Source of the DNA: an uncultured Paracoccaceae bacterium
Lineage (GTDB): Bacteria; Pseudomonadota; Alphaproteobacteria; Rhodobacterales; Rhodobacteraceae
Direction: 5' to 3'
Assembly (NCBI GenBank): GCA_958439195.1
Contig: OY288160.1
Location: 461,420-525,419 of the forward strand
Length of the DNA stretch: 64,000 nucleotides
This document shows, piece by piece, positions 50,620 to 59,249 of this stretch. Under the pieces are notes generated by a model. It saw only the letters and a program-made list of their open reading frames with translations. It ran no database searches and was not told the DNA's origin. The stretch's first letter is position 1; every line of letters starts with the position of its first letter. The position numbers and the translations under genes were made by a program.

Positions 50620-50669
50620 CCTCGGCGGCCTCTTTCCTATGGTCAAAGGGCAGGCTAGGCTGATGGTCC

Positions 50670-51986
50670 ATGGCCCGCAAGTCCTTCCTTCCCCGTGGTC
50701 TTTATGGCCGCGCCGCGTTGATCCTGATCGTGCCGATTGTCACGATCCAGCTGGTCGTGTCCGTGACCTTTATCCAGCGGCATTTCGAACGGGTGACGCA
50801 ACAGTTGACCGGCGGGGTGGCGGCGGAGTTGCGCCTGCTTTTGAACGTGGCGGCGGTGGCTGAAGATCAGGCCGCGGCGGTTGCCGAGTTGCGGGCGCTG
50901 AGCGCGCCACTGGATCTGAGGGTGATGCTGCCGTCGCAGGGCCCGGTCCCGGCGGCGGACCGGACCGAATGGCTTGATCTTTCCGGGCGGGTGGTCATCC
51001 GCACTTTGCGGGACGAATTTCCCGCGCTGGCCCCGGTAGATCTGGTCGAAGGAGGAAATCTGGTTCGGTTGCACCATCCGACGCGGTGGGGCGATCTGGC
51101 GGTGACGGTGAACCGGGCGCGGATGTCGGCGACCAATCCGCATCAGTTGCTGGTGCTTATGATTGCCACGTCGGTGTTGATGACGATCATCGCGTATCTG
51201 TTTCTATCCAACCAGTTGCGCCCGATTGAACGGTTGTCGCGGGTGGCAGAGGCCTTTGGCAAGGGGCAGGTGATCCCCTATTCGCCGCGCGGGGCGATCG
51301 AGGTTCGGGCGGCGGGGCATGCCTTTCTTGATATGCGGGCGCGCATCGAACGGCAGATCGAACAGCGCACCCTGATGCTGTCGGGTGTCAGTCACGACCT
51401 GCGCACGCCGCTGACACGGCTGCGGCTGGGTCTTGCGATGTTGCCGGAGGACGAGGAAACAAAGGCGCTGCTGGGTGATGTGGCCGAGATGGAGCGGCTG
51501 GTGGATGAGTTCCTGTCCTTTGCGCGCGGCGACGCGACAGAGGCTGTGGAACCGGTTGATCCGGCGGCCCTGGCCCGGCGTGTGGTCGAGAATGCAGCGC
51601 GGATCGGGCGGCAGGCCGAGTTTCGCCAGCCGGGCCGTGTGGACCCCGTGCCTTTGCGCCCACAGGCCGTGACGCGGGCGTTGGAGAACCTGGTCAACAA
51701 CGCCCTGCGCTATGGCAAGCGCGCGGTGGTGACGCTGGAGATGGGGGCGAACTGGCTTCGCTTCACGGTCGAGGATGATGGGCCGGGCATCCCCGATGCG
51801 CGGCGGGCCGAGGCGGTGCTGCCCTTCAGCAGGCTGGATGCGGCGCGCGATCCGAACCGCGGCGGCGGGGTCGGCTTGGGCCTGTCTATCGCCGCCGATA
51901 TTGCTCGCAGCCACGGCGGGGAATTGCGGCTGGGCCGAAGCGAGGCTTTGGGTGGGTTGAAGGCAGAGCTGCTGTTGGCGCGGTGA
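50670..51986 (+). CDS. EnvZ-like sensor histidine kinase
   Basis: The 438-aa protein has membrane helices at about 13-32 and 158-179 with a short periplasmic domain between, a HAMP-like linker (NQLRPIERLSRVAEAFGKG), the H box GVSHDLRTPLTRLRLGL (about 236), the N box ENLVNNALRYG (about 340), DDGPGIP (about 370) and GVGLGLSIA (about 396). This is the OmpR/EnvZ class. No response regulator gene lies in the window on its 5' side, so its partner is probably elsewhere. Confidence 0.9.
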   Translation: MARKSFLPRGLYGRAALILIVPIVTIQLVVSVTFIQRHFERVTQQLTGGVAAELRLLLNVAAVAEDQAAAVAELRALSAPLDLRVMLPSQGPVPAADRTEWLDLSGRVVIRTLRDEFPALAPVDLVEGGNLVRLHHPTRWGDLAVTVNRARMSATNPHQLLVLMIATSVLMTIIAYLFLSNQLRPIERLSRVAEAFGKGQVIPYSPRGAIEVRAAGHAFLDMRARIERQIEQRTLMLSGVSHDLRTPLTRLRLGLAMLPEDEETKALLGDVAEMERLVDEFLSFARGDATEAVEPVDPAALARRVVENAARIGRQAEFRQPGRVDPVPLRPQAVTRALENLVNNALRYGKRAVVTLEMGANWLRFTVEDDGPGIPDARRAEAVLPFSRLDAARDPNRGGGVGLGLSIAADIARSHGGELRLGRSEALGGLKAELLLAR

Positions 51987-52002
51987 CCGGCGCGGCCTTG
52001 GC

Positions 52003-52028
52003 ATTTCATCTTGGCAGAAATACCCATT
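52003..52028. repeat. intergenic repeat, copy 1
   Basis: A 26-bp word beginning CATTTCATCTTGGCA and ending AAATACCCAT recurs at 58328-58353 with one mismatch. Both copies are between genes. It looks like a short dispersed intergenic element. Confidence 0.55.
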
Positions 52029-52121
52029 CAACGCGGATGCGGGGCGCGACCTTTGGCTTTGGCGTGCGGGTCTGATGCCGGATTTGGGTATTTGGACCAA
52101 GGTGATATGGGCTTGGTTCCG

Positions 52122-52592
52122 TCAGCGCGCAGCCCCAAGGTTCAAGACCCAATGCAGCGCGCCATCACGCCCCAGCGCAAGGCCGATGCCGGCGTCGCGG
52201 GCATTGCGGGAAAGGATGTTCTTGCGGTGGCCGGTCGATCCCATCCAGCCCTGCACCACGGAGGCGGGGCCGGGATAGCCAAGTGCGACGTTTTCCGCGA
52301 TGTTGCGAAAGTTGTAGCCTTCGCGGTGCACCCGGTCGGCAAGGGTGCTGCCATCGCTGCCCTGATGGCCCATTCGGTTGCGCGCGGCGCTGTCGCAGGC
52401 ATGGGCGGTGGCGGCGGACGTCAGCCGGCGGTCGGCGGCAAGGGGGGCCATGCTGCGCTGGCTGCGTTCTGCGTTGATGGCCGTGAGGGTGGCGATGGCC
52501 ATTGCCGCGGCCTCTTTCGGCTGTGCGCAGGCGGCGGCTTGCAGTGGTGCAAGCGTCAGCAGCAGGGTCAGGATCAGGGCGATACGGGGCAT
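52122..52592 (-). CDS. secreted CAP-domain (SCP/PR1-like) protein
   Basis: The 156-aa precursor has a signal peptide (ALILTLLLTLAPLQAAACA, about 22 residues) and a CAP domain with INAERSQRSMAPLAADRRLT (about 38), HACDSAARNRMGHQG (about 64), ENVALGYPGPASVVQGWMGS (about 100) and TGHRKNILS (about 121). Bacterial CAP proteins are extracytoplasmic and may bind lipids or proteins; their function here is unknown. Confidence 0.88.
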   Translation of the reverse strand: MPRIALILTLLLTLAPLQAAACAQPKEAAAMAIATLTAINAERSQRSMAPLAADRRLTSAATAHACDSAARNRMGHQGSDGSTLADRVHREGYNFRNIAENVALGYPGPASVVQGWMGSTGHRKNILSRNARDAGIGLALGRDGALHWVLNLGAAR

Positions 52593-52661
52593 GGGGGGGC
52601 CTTTGGGGTGATGGCTGATCCAGATTAGCGCGGGGCGTTCGGATTTGGCAGAGGGGAGCCG

Positions 52662-53315
52662 TTACGGCAGCAGGGCTTTGCCGAGCGGGTTAAGCACTGG
52701 GCCACCCGCGGCGCGGGCGTCATCGCTGTCATGGGTGATGAGCAATGTCGGGATGCCCGCCTGCGCGGCGCGGTCAAAGACGAAGCTGCGAAACTGGGCG
52801 CGCAGATCGGTGTCGAGCCGCGAGAAAGGTTCATCCAGAAGAAGCGCGCAAGGTTCGGCCAGAAGGGTGCGCAACAGCGCGACGCGGGCCTTTTGGCCAC
52901 CCGACAAGGTAGCCGGGTCACGGGGGGCAAATCCCGACAACCCCGCCGAGGTCAGCGCCTGATCGACCCGCGCCTGACGTGCAACGCGGCCCCGGATGTG
53001 GGGGGGCAGGCCGAAGGCGAGGTTGTGACCAACCGACAGATGCGGGAACAGGACGGCGTCCTGAAACATCAGCCCGATGTTGCGGGCGCGGGTGGGCAGG
53101 GCGGTTATATCCTTTCCGTTCATAAGGATACGGCCCGACATGCGAAAACCCGGTGCCAGCGTGCCTGTCAGTGCGGCCAGCGCGGTGGACTTGCCGGAAC
53201 CGGACGGACCCATGATCGTGACGATCTGGCCTGCGGGGATGGTGATGGTCAGGTCGACCAGCGTGCGGTCGCCCAACGTGATCTTAAGCCCTTGCATTTC
53301 CAGCGTGCCGGTCAT
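52662..53315 (-). CDS. ynjD: ABC transporter ATP-binding protein, YnjD type
   Basis: The 217-aa ATPase has Walker A MGPSGSGKST (about 35), the Q loop LMFQDAVLFPHLSV (about 82), LSGGQKARVALLRTLL (about 137), Walker B ALLLDEPFSRLD (about 157) and ITHDSDDA (about 193). Its ATG overlaps the permease stop. With YnjC- and YnjB-like genes upstream it matches the ynjBCD importer. ThiQ is a close alternative, but the partner genes and missing thiamine riboswitch argue against it. Confidence 0.82.
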   Translation of the reverse strand: MTGTLEMQGLKITLGDRTLVDLTITIPAGQIVTIMGPSGSGKSTALAALTGTLAPGFRMSGRILMNGKDITALPTRARNIGLMFQDAVLFPHLSVGHNLAFGLPPHIRGRVARQARVDQALTSAGLSGFAPRDPATLSGGQKARVALLRTLLAEPCALLLDEPFSRLDTDLRAQFRSFVFDRAAQAGIPTLLITHDSDDARAAGGPVLNPLGKALLP

Positions 53316-54994
53316 GCCAGCCCCCGCATCGCGCGCCGGTTGCGCCACAGAAGGGCGGGCAGCGCCAGTGCCGCGCCAAAGGCCATCGCGGGCAAGGCCA
53401 GTTGCAGCATGGCATAGGCCCCGATCAGGCGGCGATTGCCACCCGAGGACAAGGCCACCGCTTCGGTCGTGAGTGTTTCGATGCGGCCCCCGCCGATCAG
53501 CAGGGTCGGCAAGTATTGGCCCACGGAAACCGACAGACCCACGGCGGCGGCCGTCAGCACGGGGGCCAGCAGCATGGGCAGGCGCAGGCGCCAGAAGATG
53601 CGCGTGGGCGAGGCGCCAAGGGTGGCGGCGCTGATGGCGATGCGATTGTCCCAGGCGCGAAACGGACCGGCCAGCGACAGAAAGACATAGGGCAGCACAA
53701 AGATCAGGTGGCTGGCGGCGACTGCGGCGGCGGTGCCTTCGATCCCGGTGGAAAAGGCAAGGACTTGTAGACCTGGCAGGAAGGCCACCTGCGGCACAAG
53801 AAGCGGCAGATACAATAGCGTCAGCGCGCGCGAGGTTGGGGTCAGGCGCAACTGCGCCTCGGCCTGGAGGCAGGCGAGGGTCAGGGCGAGGGCGGCGAGG
53901 GTTGCCAGCGTTGCGATGGCAAGGGTGGTGGTCAGCGTCGCGGTGAGCGAGGGCCAGGCAGTCATCCAGGTGCGGAGGGTCAGGCCCGTGGGCAGCGCGT
54001 TGGGGAATTGCCAAAGGCCCGCGAAGGACCACAGAGCAAGCCCGGCGAGGCCAAGGGTCAGGCTGCCTGCGGTGACGACTGTGGCGGTCAGGGCAAGGGT
54101 GGCGGCGGGGCGGTCAAGTCGCGTGCGGCGCTGGCCGTGGAAGGCGAGAGCAACAAGGGCGCGTCGGGCGGCCATTTCCATCAACCGCCAGCACCCAAGC
54201 GCGGCCAGGACCAGCGCAAGTTGCAGCAGTGCGGCGGCGGCGGCAGTGTCGCGCTGCATCAGGCTGGCTTCGGCCATCCACAGCACGATCTGGGTGGACA
54301 GGGTGGGCGGCAGGCTGGGGCCAAGGATCATCGCCATGTCGACGACGGTCATCCCGTAGGCAAGCACGGCATAGACTGGCAGGCGCAACTGGGCATAAAG
54401 CGCGGGCAAGGTGGTCAGGCAAAAGCCTGCGATGCGGCCATATCCAAGGGTGGCGGCGGCGGTAAGGCGGCGGTCCGCGTCAATCTGCGGCAGGGCGGCG
54501 AGGGCCATGAGAAGGAGGAACGGCAGTTCCTTGGCGATGAGGCCAAGGGTCAGGGACAGGCCGTAAGGATCGTTCAGGATCAACAGGTTGGGTGGCTGAT
54601 CCCACCCGGTGAGCCAAGGAGAGAGGGCGCGGGCGATCCAGCCGGAGGGCGCGATCAGAAAGGCAAGGCCCAAGGCCGCGGCGGCATGGGGGACGGACAG
54701 GAGCGGCGCGATCATCCGGCGGATGCGGGCAAAGGTCGGGGTGCCCGCGAAGGCCGCAAGGATCAGGATGGTGAGCAGCAGCGACAGCGCGGTTGCGGCA
54801 AGGCCGGTGCCAAGCGATAAGGCTGCGGCGCGCGGCAGGCCGGGCCATTGGGCAAGCGTGGCAAAGGCGGCGGCGCCGTCGCGTAAGGCGGGAAGCGCGG
54901 TTCCCGCCACCCCCGCCAACACGGGTGCCGCCATCAAGCCAAGCGTCAGAGGCGGGGCCAGCCGGAGCAGGCCCCGCGATCGCCGTTCCGTCAC
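53312..54994 (-). CDS. ynjC: ABC transporter permease with two permease domains, YnjC type
   Basis: The 560-aa protein starts at a GTG overlapping the binding-protein stop. It has about twelve membrane helices and two permease halves, each with an EAA-like loop (ATLGYGRIAGFCLTTLPAL, about 230; ATLGASPTRIFWRLRLPML, about 478). Fused dual permeases are usual for ThiP, FbpB and YnjC importers of ions or small molecules. The substrate of YnjBCD is not known. Confidence 0.85.
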   Translation of the reverse strand: MTERRSRGLLRLAPPLTLGLMAAPVLAGVAGTALPALRDGAAAFATLAQWPGLPRAAALSLGTGLAATALSLLLTILILAAFAGTPTFARIRRMIAPLLSVPHAAAALGLAFLIAPSGWIARALSPWLTGWDQPPNLLILNDPYGLSLTLGLIAKELPFLLLMALAALPQIDADRRLTAAATLGYGRIAGFCLTTLPALYAQLRLPVYAVLAYGMTVVDMAMILGPSLPPTLSTQIVLWMAEASLMQRDTAAAAALLQLALVLAALGCWRLMEMAARRALVALAFHGQRRTRLDRPAATLALTATVVTAGSLTLGLAGLALWSFAGLWQFPNALPTGLTLRTWMTAWPSLTATLTTTLAIATLATLAALALTLACLQAEAQLRLTPTSRALTLLYLPLLVPQVAFLPGLQVLAFSTGIEGTAAAVAASHLIFVLPYVFLSLAGPFRAWDNRIAISAATLGASPTRIFWRLRLPMLLAPVLTAAAVGLSVSVGQYLPTLLIGGGRIETLTTEAVALSSGGNRRLIGAYAMLQLALPAMAFGAALALPALLWRNRRAMRGLA

Positions 54995-56202
54995 TGCGCA
55001 ACCCCGTAGCGGGACGCCCAATCCTGCGCGATACGGGTCATCCAGCTTGCATGCGGTTCCAGCAGGACGGGGCCAAGATCTGCGGGCGACAGGGTGGCAA
55101 TGCCCAGGTCCAGCGCATCGAACCTTGCCCGATCGGCGGCGGGCAAGGCGGGGATGTTCAGCACGGTCTGAAAGCCAAGGATGGCGGGGTCCTGGGCGCG
55201 TGCCTGAACCTCGGGGTCGAGAAGCAGGTTGCCGATGACCTTGGCGCCCGCCTGATGTGCGGCGTTGAAAGGAATGGCCACGAATGACGCGTTCCCTATG
55301 GTGCCGCCTTGCAAGACAAAGGTGCGGACCGTATCGGGCAGCGTTCCGGCGGCGATTTCGGCGCTGGCGCGCCCAGGGTTGAAGGCGAAGGCGATGTCCA
55401 CCTCGGCATCGGCAAGCAGCTGGCCCAGGGCTGGTTCGTTTTGTGGGAAAGCCTTGGCTTCGCGCCATAGGGTGGGGTGCAGCGCATCAAGAAAGGCCCA
55501 GAGCGGCGCGGTCTGCGCGTCATAGGCCGCCTCATCCACCGGGGATTGCAGCAGGGCGGGGTTTTCCATCACGCCATAAAGCACCTGTTTCAGGAAGGTG
55601 GTGCCAAGGTAATCGGGCGGCTGCGGATAGGTAAAGCGGCCGGGATTGGCGGCAGACCATTCGGCAAGCGCGGCAAGGGTTTGCGGCGGGTTCTGAAGGC
55701 GCGCGGTATCGTATTCGAACACCAGTTGCGCCATCGCCCAGGGCGATTCAAAGCCTTCGGTCGGCAGGGTGAAATCGGTCACGGTGGCGGGTTTGCCTGT
55801 GATGTCGACCAGCGGCCAATTCGGCAACGCCTCGGCAAAGGGGCCGTGCAGCAGACCCTGCGCCTTCATCGCGGCGAAATTTTCGCCGTTGATCCAGATA
55901 AGATCGACCGCGCCACCTGTGGTTTGCCCGGCCTGCTGTTCGGCCAGGACGCGGGCGACGGCATCGGCGGTAGAGGCGAGTTTGACATGTTCAAGGGTGA
56001 CTCCATACCGCTCCTGTGCCTTTTCGCCGACCCAGGTTATGAAATCGTTGATCTTGGGATCGCCGCCCCAGGCGTGCCAGTAAACGGTTTGGCCCCGTGC
56101 TTCGGTCAGGGTGTTATCCCATTCCGCGGCAAGGGCTTTTGTCGACCATCCGGCCAATGCGGGAAAGGCGGCAAGAAGGCGGAGGGCGTCGCGTCTGTGC
56201 AT
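54991..56202 (-). CDS. ynjB: ABC transporter substrate-binding protein, YnjB type
   Basis: The 403-aa precursor has a signal sequence (RRDALRLLAAFPALAGWSTKALA). The mature part has VYWHAWGGDPKINDFITWVG (about 40), GAVDLIWINGENFAAMKAQG (about 98) and a long C-terminal domain with FAFNPGRASAEIA (about 271). The WHAWGGDxxINxFI motif is typical of the YnjB family. It is the first gene of the ynjBCD operon, and the ynjF-like gene lies divergent upstream, as a variation on the E. coli order. Confidence 0.85.
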   Translation of the reverse strand: MHRRDALRLLAAFPALAGWSTKALAAEWDNTLTEARGQTVYWHAWGGDPKINDFITWVGEKAQERYGVTLEHVKLASTADAVARVLAEQQAGQTTGGAVDLIWINGENFAAMKAQGLLHGPFAEALPNWPLVDITGKPATVTDFTLPTEGFESPWAMAQLVFEYDTARLQNPPQTLAALAEWSAANPGRFTYPQPPDYLGTTFLKQVLYGVMENPALLQSPVDEAAYDAQTAPLWAFLDALHPTLWREAKAFPQNEPALGQLLADAEVDIAFAFNPGRASAEIAAGTLPDTVRTFVLQGGTIGNASFVAIPFNAAHQAGAKVIGNLLLDPEVQARAQDPAILGFQTVLNIPALPAADRARFDALDLGIATLSPADLGPVLLEPHASWMTRIAQDWASRYGVAQ

Positions 56203-56309
56203 GGGAAATCCTGTGGCTGGTGCTTGTCGGCGGTCGTCTGACGGGGATAGCTAGGGCGGGGGATGGCTGGCAACAAAGATGTGCCAGTGCAAACGGAAAG
56301 GTGACCGCG

Positions 56310-56918
56310 ATGCTGGACGGAAAGATGCGGCGGTTGATTGATCCGCCGCTGAATCGTGTTGGGAAAAGACTTGCAGCGCAGGGGGTTACGGCGAATGGCG
56401 TGACGCTGGCGGGGCTTGCGTTGGGGCTGCTGGCGGCGGGGATTATTGCAATGGGTGGGCCGGGTTGGGCGGCGCTGTTGCCGCTGCTGGCGGGGCGGGT
56501 GGCGGATGGGCTGGACGGGGCGGTTGCGCGGGCCACGGTCAAGACGGATTTCGGTGGATACCTTGATATTGTTGCGGATTTTCTGTTCTACGCCGCCATT
56601 TCATTGGCCTTTGTGTTGCGCGATCCTGGGCAAAACGGGGTGGCGGGGGCGTTTCTGCTGGCGTCCTTTTATGTGAACGGGGCCAGTTTTCTGGGCTATG
56701 CGGTGCTGGCCGAAAAGCGGGGAATGCAGACGCGGTCGCGGGGAGAGAAGTCGCTGTATTTCACCGCTGGTCTGCTGGAAGGCACGGAAACGATTGGGTT
56801 TTTTGTTCTGCTGTGCCTTTGGCCCGCGGGCTTTGCGCCGATGGCATGGGTGTTCGGTGCCTTGTGCTTTGTAACGGCCGGGGCGCGGGTCGGGCTGGCG
56901 GCGCGGACCTTTGGGTGA
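56310..56918 (+). CDS. ynjF: CDP-alcohol phosphatidyltransferase, YnjF-like
   Basis: The 202-aa membrane protein has the CDP-AP signature DGxxAR...G...D...D in DGLDGAVARATVKTDFGGYLD (about 66-87, split here by its family spacing) and five or six helices. The ATG at 56310 has AAAGG upstream. The family condenses a CDP-activated alcohol with a phosphorylated or free alcohol in phospholipid or related synthesis. In E. coli a homologue (ynjF) also belongs to the ynjBCDEF group. Confidence 0.8.
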   Translation: MLDGKMRRLIDPPLNRVGKRLAAQGVTANGVTLAGLALGLLAAGIIAMGGPGWAALLPLLAGRVADGLDGAVARATVKTDFGGYLDIVADFLFYAAISLAFVLRDPGQNGVAGAFLLASFYVNGASFLGYAVLAEKRGMQTRSRGEKSLYFTAGLLEGTETIGFFVLLCLWPAGFAPMAWVFGALCFVTAGARVGLAARTFG

Positions 56919-57036
56919 CGGTGCAGCAGAGGGTGCAGACGCGCAGTGCAGCAAAGTGTATGCACGGGGCGGGCGGGGTGTTCAGCGCGGGTTAAGGGTA
57001 ACGCCGCAGCTTTGGTGAAATGCGCCTGGCGGGTTT

Positions 57037-58227
57037 TCAACTGGCCATCACAGCCTCTCGAAACCGAAAGAAACCGTGGGTGGCATGTGGCCATGCTTCG
57101 GCGTCATGCATGCGCAGCAGGCGGGCAAGACGGATGCCACGGGCATCGAGAAGCGGGGCCAGCCGTTGCAAGGCGGCGGCGGTGGGACCGATCGGGGCGT
57201 AGGGTGTGGCAAGCTGCGCGAACCCTTGCGCGGCCAAGTGATCGGCAAGCGGTTCCAAACTGGCGTCGGTAAAGCGGGGCGCATCGGGTTGGGCCAGTCG
57301 GTGGGCGGTATCGTTCAGCGCCTGTTCCACGAAATCGGTGACCAACGGGTTGATGGCAAGGGTGGACCGGCGGGGCGTTGTGACCAGAAACATCAGGGGC
57401 GTGTCCTTTGGCAGATCGGGAAAGCCGTCCCCTGCCAGATCCTCTTCGTGCAGCATGAGGGCCGTGGGAAGGCCGGGATACAGTGCATCGCTCTGCGGCA
57501 TCGCGCGCGGGGCAGGGTGGGGCGGCATCGGCAAAGGCGGGCAACTGCGTGCAAGGCCGGTGGGGTGAAAGCGGCCGTTGGTGTTTCTGGCGATGTTGTC
57601 CGCCGTCGCGGCATAGGTCTTGCCGGGCGTGTGCAGACCACCGACCCAGCGCCAGGACAGGGTGTTCGAGGCGGGATCGCCGTCTATCAGGTGGCGCAGG
57701 AAGAAATCCGCCCCCAATTCCCAGGGCAGGCGCAAGGTGAAGATCCAGATCGAGGCAAACCACATCCGCGCGTGGTTGTGCAAATAGCCCGTAGCGACCA
57801 GTTCTTGTGCCCAATGGTCAAAGCCGTCGATGCCGGTGGTCCCTTCGCAGGCGGCCTGCCATTGTTGCCGCAGCCCGGATTCGGTTTGCACGCGGTTCAA
57901 GGCGGCCGTCAGGCCCAAGCGGTAGGCCGACCAGATGCCGGGGCGGCGTTCCAGCCAGCCCTTCCAATAGGTTCGCCACCACACCTCGGCCAGGAATTTT
58001 TCGGCCCCTTGCGGATGGGCGCGCAGGGTGGCGTCGATCACCTCGGCCTCGGTCAGCAGGCGGTGGCGCAGATAGGGCGACAGGCCCGACACATGCGGAT
58101 GCCCCGGCAAGTCTTCATTACGGCGCGCGGCATAGGCAAGGCCCGCGCGGGGCAGGAAGGCGGCAAGCCGTGCGGTGGCCGCGGTTCGGGTGGCGGGCAG
58201 GGGAAGCGGAAGGAACGGACCGGTCAT
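57037..58227 (-). CDS. photolyase/cryptochrome-like FAD-binding protein
   Basis: The 396-aa protein has the FAD-binding region of DNA photolyases: HPHVSGLSPYLRHRLLTE (about 43), FLAEVWWRTYWKGW (about 73), WAQELVATGYLHNHARMWFA (about 139), NTLSWRWVGGLHTPGKTY (about 188) and a late NPGRSTL-like segment. It lacks the N-terminal alpha/beta antenna domain of classical photolyases. It may repair DNA or act as a light sensor. There is no strong ribosome site at the ATG chosen. Confidence 0.8.
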   Translation of the reverse strand: MTGPFLPLPLPATRTAATARLAAFLPRAGLAYAARRNEDLPGHPHVSGLSPYLRHRLLTEAEVIDATLRAHPQGAEKFLAEVWWRTYWKGWLERRPGIWSAYRLGLTAALNRVQTESGLRQQWQAACEGTTGIDGFDHWAQELVATGYLHNHARMWFASIWIFTLRLPWELGADFFLRHLIDGDPASNTLSWRWVGGLHTPGKTYAATADNIARNTNGRFHPTGLARSCPPLPMPPHPAPRAMPQSDALYPGLPTALMLHEEDLAGDGFPDLPKDTPLMFLVTTPRRSTLAINPLVTDFVEQALNDTAHRLAQPDAPRFTDASLEPLADHLAAQGFAQLATPYAPIGPTAAALQRLAPLLDARGIRLARLLRMHDAEAWPHATHGFFRFREAVMAS

Positions 58228-58327
58228 GCTGCGCAAGCTAGGGGCGCGGGCCAAACGGGCAAGGAACAGATCACGATGGCGATCACGATGGCCGGCAGGG
58301 TGCGGCCCAAGGTCATCGCTACTTTGC

Positions 58328-58353
58328 CATTTCATCTTGGCAAAAATACCCAT
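58328..58353. repeat. intergenic repeat, copy 2
   Basis: This is the second copy of the 26-bp word at 52003-52028, differing at one base. It lies between the photolyase-like gene and clpP. Confidence 0.55.
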
Positions 58354-58494
58354 GCGACGGCCACCAAGCAGGCCGACGGCAAAGGGGAGAGCTGGCAATC
58401 GTCGGGGCTGCCCTTGCAGCCCCCCGCCCACGCAACTAAGACTCTGGCAAGACATAGCCGTTATGACCCTTGTGAGAAGAAGAGGCAGCCCGCG

Positions 58495-59127
58495 ATGCGC
58501 GATCCCGTCGATCACTACATGAACACCCTTGTCCCGATGGTTGTTGAACAGACCAGCCGGGGCGAACGTGCCTATGACATTTTCTCGCGCATGTTGAAGG
58601 AGCGGATCATCTTTCTGTCCGGCCCGGTGCATGACGGCATGTCATCGCTGATCTGTGCGCAGCTTTTGTTCCTTGAGGCGGAGAATCCGTCCAAGGAAAT
58701 CAGCATGTATATCAACAGCCCCGGCGGCGTTGTGACCAGCGGGCTGTCGATCTATGACACGATGCAATACATCAAGCCCAAGGTTTCTACGCTGGTGATC
58801 GGGCAGGCGGCATCGATGGGGTCGCTGTTGCTGACGGCGGGGGAAAAGGGGATGCGGTTCTCGCTGCCCAATTCCCGCGTGATGGTTCACCAGCCAAGCG
58901 GTGGCTATCAGGGCCAGGCCACGGATATCATGATCCACGCGCGTGAGACCGAAAAGCTGAAGCGGCGCCTGAACGAGATTTACGTCAAGCATACCGGCAA
59001 TGACTATGACACGGTCGAAGCGGCGCTGGAGCGGGACAATTTCATGTCGGCCGAAGATGCGAAGGCCTGGGGATTGATCGACGAGATTGTCACGGACCGT
59101 GGCAAGGCGGACGACACATCAAAGTGA
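58495..59127 (+). CDS. clpP: ATP-dependent Clp protease proteolytic subunit
   Basis: The 210-aa protein has the serine protease triad: the serine in QAASMGSLLL (about 104), the histidine in VMVHQPSGGYQGQA (about 129) and the aspartate in the RDNFMSAEDAKAWGLID region (about 180). It also has YINSPGGVVTSGLSIYDTM (about 72). Length is normal for ClpP. AGAAGAAGAGG lies upstream. It forms the tetradecameric chamber that works with ClpX, encoded 122 bases downstream behind a terminator-like hairpin. Confidence 0.96.
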   Translation: MRDPVDHYMNTLVPMVVEQTSRGERAYDIFSRMLKERIIFLSGPVHDGMSSLICAQLLFLEAENPSKEISMYINSPGGVVTSGLSIYDTMQYIKPKVSTLVIGQAASMGSLLLTAGEKGMRFSLPNSRVMVHQPSGGYQGQATDIMIHARETEKLKRRLNEIYVKHTGNDYDTVEAALERDNFMSAEDAKAWGLIDEIVTDRGKADDTSK

Positions 59128-59133
59128 GAGTGC

Positions 59134-59167
59134 GCCCCCGCCGATGCGGTTTTGGCGGGGGCTTTTT
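59134..59167 (+). terminator. rho-independent terminator after clpP
   Basis: GCCCCCGCC pairs with GGCGGGGGC around an 11-base loop and is followed by five T. It separates clpP from clpX, so clpX probably also has its own promoter. Confidence 0.85.
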
Positions 59168-59249
59168 GGCATTGTGGGGGCGCGGGCCTTGGCCTAGACT
59201 TCCACGCTGAGACCGGCCGCAGGGCCGGGTTGTGGCAGAGGACGACCGA

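Noticed and set aside
52662..56202. Thiamine importer ThiBPQ with a TPP riboswitch
   Set aside because: The binding protein has the YnjB WHAWGGDP pattern, and no TPP-aptamer words are present in 56203-56309; the ynjF-like gene next to it also fits ynjBCD.
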